Assembly (NCBI GenBank): GCA_014526335.1
Contig: JACTAT010000032.1
Span: 8,992,846-9,056,845, forward strand
DNA from: Chrysaora quinquecirrha
Taxonomy: Eukaryota; Cnidaria; Scyphozoa; Semaeostomeae; Pelagiidae
DNA: 64,000 nt
Direction: 5' to 3'
In this document: positions 62,241 through 64,000 of the stretch, one piece after another
Layout of the letters: every line of letters starts with the position of its first letter
Position numbering within the stretch: position 1 is the stretch's first letter
Program-made: the position numbers and the translations under genes
The notes under the pieces: generated by a model
Database searches by the model: none
Seen by the model: the letters and a program-made list of their open reading frames with translations, nothing else
Told to the model about the DNA's origin: nothing

Positions 62241-62606
62241 TACACTCTTTTTTATAAGAACCAGGAAATTTTGATCAAGGCTGGCTGTTTCTGGGCTGTT
62301 TTTTTTTTTAACCTACAATGTTGTTTAATCTGTTCTCAATTCCTTGCCTACTTAGAAATCTATATTTTGCCGTGAATTTCTGGAGTGGTACCCCGTGGTA
62401 CTATACTAGGTTTCTGTAAAAATGCAGCATGCTTGTCCATTTCTTTGTTTGCTTGCTTTTAACGTTCAGCCTGACTGTCTTACTTTCATAATTATCTGAT
62501 ATTCTTAGGGCTTATGAAAGTCTCAGCTTGTTCTTATTTTGTGCTTAAACTTTTGACAAAATCAAGGCTCGCGTTCTTGTCTAATTGTTCTTATAAAAAG
62601 AGTATA
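62241..62606. mobile_element. Family C element, reverse orientation
   Basis: TACACTCTTTTTTATAAGAAC at the left pairs with the right end (complement TATACTC-TTTTTATAAGAAC) over about 20 bp, with one substitution and one T fewer. Two inverted TAAGAAC-type heptamers lie at the right end (62573 and 62587, 14 bp apart) and another lies near 62530. 'atcaaggct' occurs near both ends. No coding frame. Confidence 0.68.
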
Positions 62607-63358
62607 ATATCAGTTTGCAGGACACTTTTTCCTGAGTTTTTTGCTTAATTAGCTACGGGAGCTTACTTTCTGCTGACGCTGTTATTTCAAGGAACATGTA
62701 GATTTCGTTTGAATTGCACCCTCGAAATCCTATACATCTTGACTGCCACTCTGTATACAGTACTATACTGCTGGCAGACATAAAGTTATTGCTTAATCAG
62801 GCTAAATTCAGTCCTGTATTCACAAGGTCGTGTTCTTTCACATTCCCACATCAGCAGTCAAACTATTTTCACAGTGTTTTCAAAGTAGTCCTAATTTGTG
62901 GTTGCCAAGTCTTGGCCAAAAATATGCTGTGTGGTTTGAGAAAGGGTCTTCTTTAAAACACATTAATCAACTGTCGACGAAAGCTTTTTAAGTATCTGGT
63001 ATTGACTCTACTATTACAATTGCTAAAAATATAAGCATGCTTTAGGGTCTTATGCCTATGGGCCTAAAATTCCTTTGGATCTTAGTGTTGAGACAGCGTT
63101 CATATATTAAGGATATCTCTATTTATTGATGTATGAAATATCCCTCCTCTACATAATTAAAATGCAGTGAATTAAGTCATATTTAGTGGTTTCGTTTCAA
63201 AGAACATAATAACATTATTTGATACTTCAGATTTTTATCATTACTGTTGACTTATTTCTTCGTGTGTGATGAATCACCAAGTCTTTGATATTAAAAAGTT
63301 TCCTTTATACTTGATTATAAAACATGATAACTAAAGGATGTTCTTTATCGATTTGCAG

Positions 63359-63454
63359 ATAAACAATAGTCGAGTCCACAGTGTGGAAGAAGCATGTAAA
63401 ATACTGGAGAATAATGATAATTTAACGCTGGTGGTTGCACGACCTGTGATTGAG
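63359..63454 (+). CDS. PDZRN3: Exon 7: end of PDZ2
   Basis: Thirty-two codons in phase 0 read INNSRVHSVEEACKILENND and then NLTLVVARPVIE. This is the second helix and last strand of PDZ2, matching INGIEVQNREEAVALL and FSLLIARPELQ in the vertebrate protein. The helix position that faces the ligand residue -2 is Glu/Ala here rather than His, so PDZ2 is probably not a class I pocket. The acceptor is gatttgcag ending at 63358 and the donor gtgagg at 63455. Translation continues in exons beyond the right edge, so the C-terminal region and stop codon are not in the window. Confidence 0.92.
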
Positions 63455-63510
63455 GTGAGGTCTAGAACTTAAAAACATTTACGTAATTTTGTAATTTTCT
63501 GTTTTCGTTG

Positions 63511-63694
63511 TGCAGTGGAACCTCTGTACCTATACCGGACACCTGGTGGACCAATTTCACTGTCCGCTGTAGAGAGGTGTCCACGGTTACCGAGGTTGTT
63601 TTAATAAGGAAATGACATTTGGAACGAAAATGTTTGTCCACTTATCAGAGATTTCCGTTGTAGAGAGGTGTCCGGTAATGGAGGCTCCACTGCA
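63511..63694. mobile_element. 184-bp MITE with TGCAGTGGAACCTC ends
   Basis: TGCAGTGGAACCTC at the left and its complement at the right agree at 13 of 14 positions. 'ggacacct' and 'tagagaggtgtcc' repeat inside in both orientations, making the whole partly palindromic. Ends beginning CAGTGGAACC are common among pogo/Tc1-like MITEs in animals, from memory, but a TA duplication is not evident here. It lies in intron 7. Confidence 0.6.
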
Positions 63695-64000
63695 CCTCTT
63701 GAGGCCCTACTAGTGGGGTAAGGATATCCAATACCACTTACCATTTTTCTGAACATATTACTCCCCCCTGTATGCGTTCTTTCGTTTATCCCAGAATTTC
63801 ACAAAAAATCTCCCGTATACCCATTATTTTGTCCAGAAATATCCCTTATCCCCTCGATTTTTCTGTAGATCAGATTTTTTCTCAAATACCCTAAGTTGGC
63901 CTCTCTTTTCCTGAATAATCAGAATAAACTGGAATTTCAAATGGTTGTAAATTAATACCTGAGGTCGAAATTTGCTCAAGGCCAATCGACCAAGAAGCGT
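63695..64000 (+). other. Intron 7 sequence running off the window
   Basis: Unique AT-rich sequence with no exon-like segment recognised. The next PDZRN3-like exon must lie further right. Confidence 0.6.

Larger units (their letters stand above)
60003..63358 (+). other. Intron 6
   Basis: 3356 bp, donor gtaaac, acceptor gatttgcag. It contains a family A fragment (61860-61910, with the 15-bp spaced pair) and a family C element (62241-62606). Other open frames (60740-60976, 62714-62956) are unrecognised. Confidence 0.85.
37986..63454 (+). other. PDZRN3: PDZRN3/PDZRN4-like gene (RING-PDZ E3 ligase), 3' end outside window
   Basis: Seven coding exons joined by GT-AG introns give about 669 residues in the order RING (C3HC4), TRAF-type zinc finger, coiled coil, PDZ1, Ser-rich linker, PDZ2. 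This order and the sequence MGIEIDRF at the start are diagnostic of the PDZRN/LNX3 family. Introns run 38666-40487, 40566-42461, 42561-50229, 51130-55473, 55564-59939, 60003-63358 and from 63455 on. Every complete intron is phase 0. Vertebrate PDZRN3 is a cytoplasmic, membrane-associated ubiquitin ligase that acts on MuSK at the neuromuscular junction and on Dishevelled/Wnt signalling; similar substrates here are inference. Family members have a long C-terminal region after PDZ2, so at least one more exon should lie beyond 64000. It is likely the single invertebrate counterpart of the vertebrate PDZRN3/PDZRN4 pair, but assignment to one paralogue is not possible. Confidence 0.9.

Overview
The window is nuclear DNA from an intron-rich animal. 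The evidence is GT-AG introns of 1.8 to 7.7 kb, a tandem satellite, many short inverted-repeat transposons, and one gene of the animal RING/PDZ family. I cannot name the phylum from the sequence. Invertebrate is an inference from gene layout and repeat content. A run of exactly 500 Ns (24165-24664) is a scaffold gap, so the two sides may not be true neighbours.

Left part (1-24006): an almost unbroken head-to-tail satellite of about 196 bp, roughly 120-125 copies, cut by the left window edge. Parts show a four-monomer higher-order repeat and larger internal duplications. A few units are scrambled or interrupted, and homopolymer lengths shift together from unit to unit, which looks like uneven long-read polishing. 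Between the satellite and the gap, the minus strand reads as a short Asp/Glu-rich C-terminal tail ending in a stop codon, perhaps the end of a gene whose body is in the gap.

Middle part (24665-37900): no gene that I can support. It holds several terminal-inverted-repeat (TIR) elements and microsatellites. The most striking is a group of small elements that share one architecture but differ in the heptamer/octamer they repeat inside (TAAGCAAC, TAAGGAA, TAAGAAC).

Right part (37986-63454 and beyond): one plus-strand gene, an invertebrate homologue of PDZRN3/PDZRN4 (the LNX-related RING-PDZ ubiquitin ligases). Seven coding exons are readable: RING + TRAF-type zinc finger + coiled coil (exon 1), PDZ1 (exons 2 to start of 4), a long Ser-rich linker (rest of exon 4), and PDZ2 (exons 5-7). 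All six complete introns are phase 0. Exon 1 needs a one-base correction near 38447 to stay open. The C-terminal exons lie past the window. Its introns hold further mobile elements, including a 1.49-kb element with 202-bp terminal inverted repeats and a perfect 9-bp target duplication, and a 133-bp hAT-type element with a perfect 8-bp target duplication.
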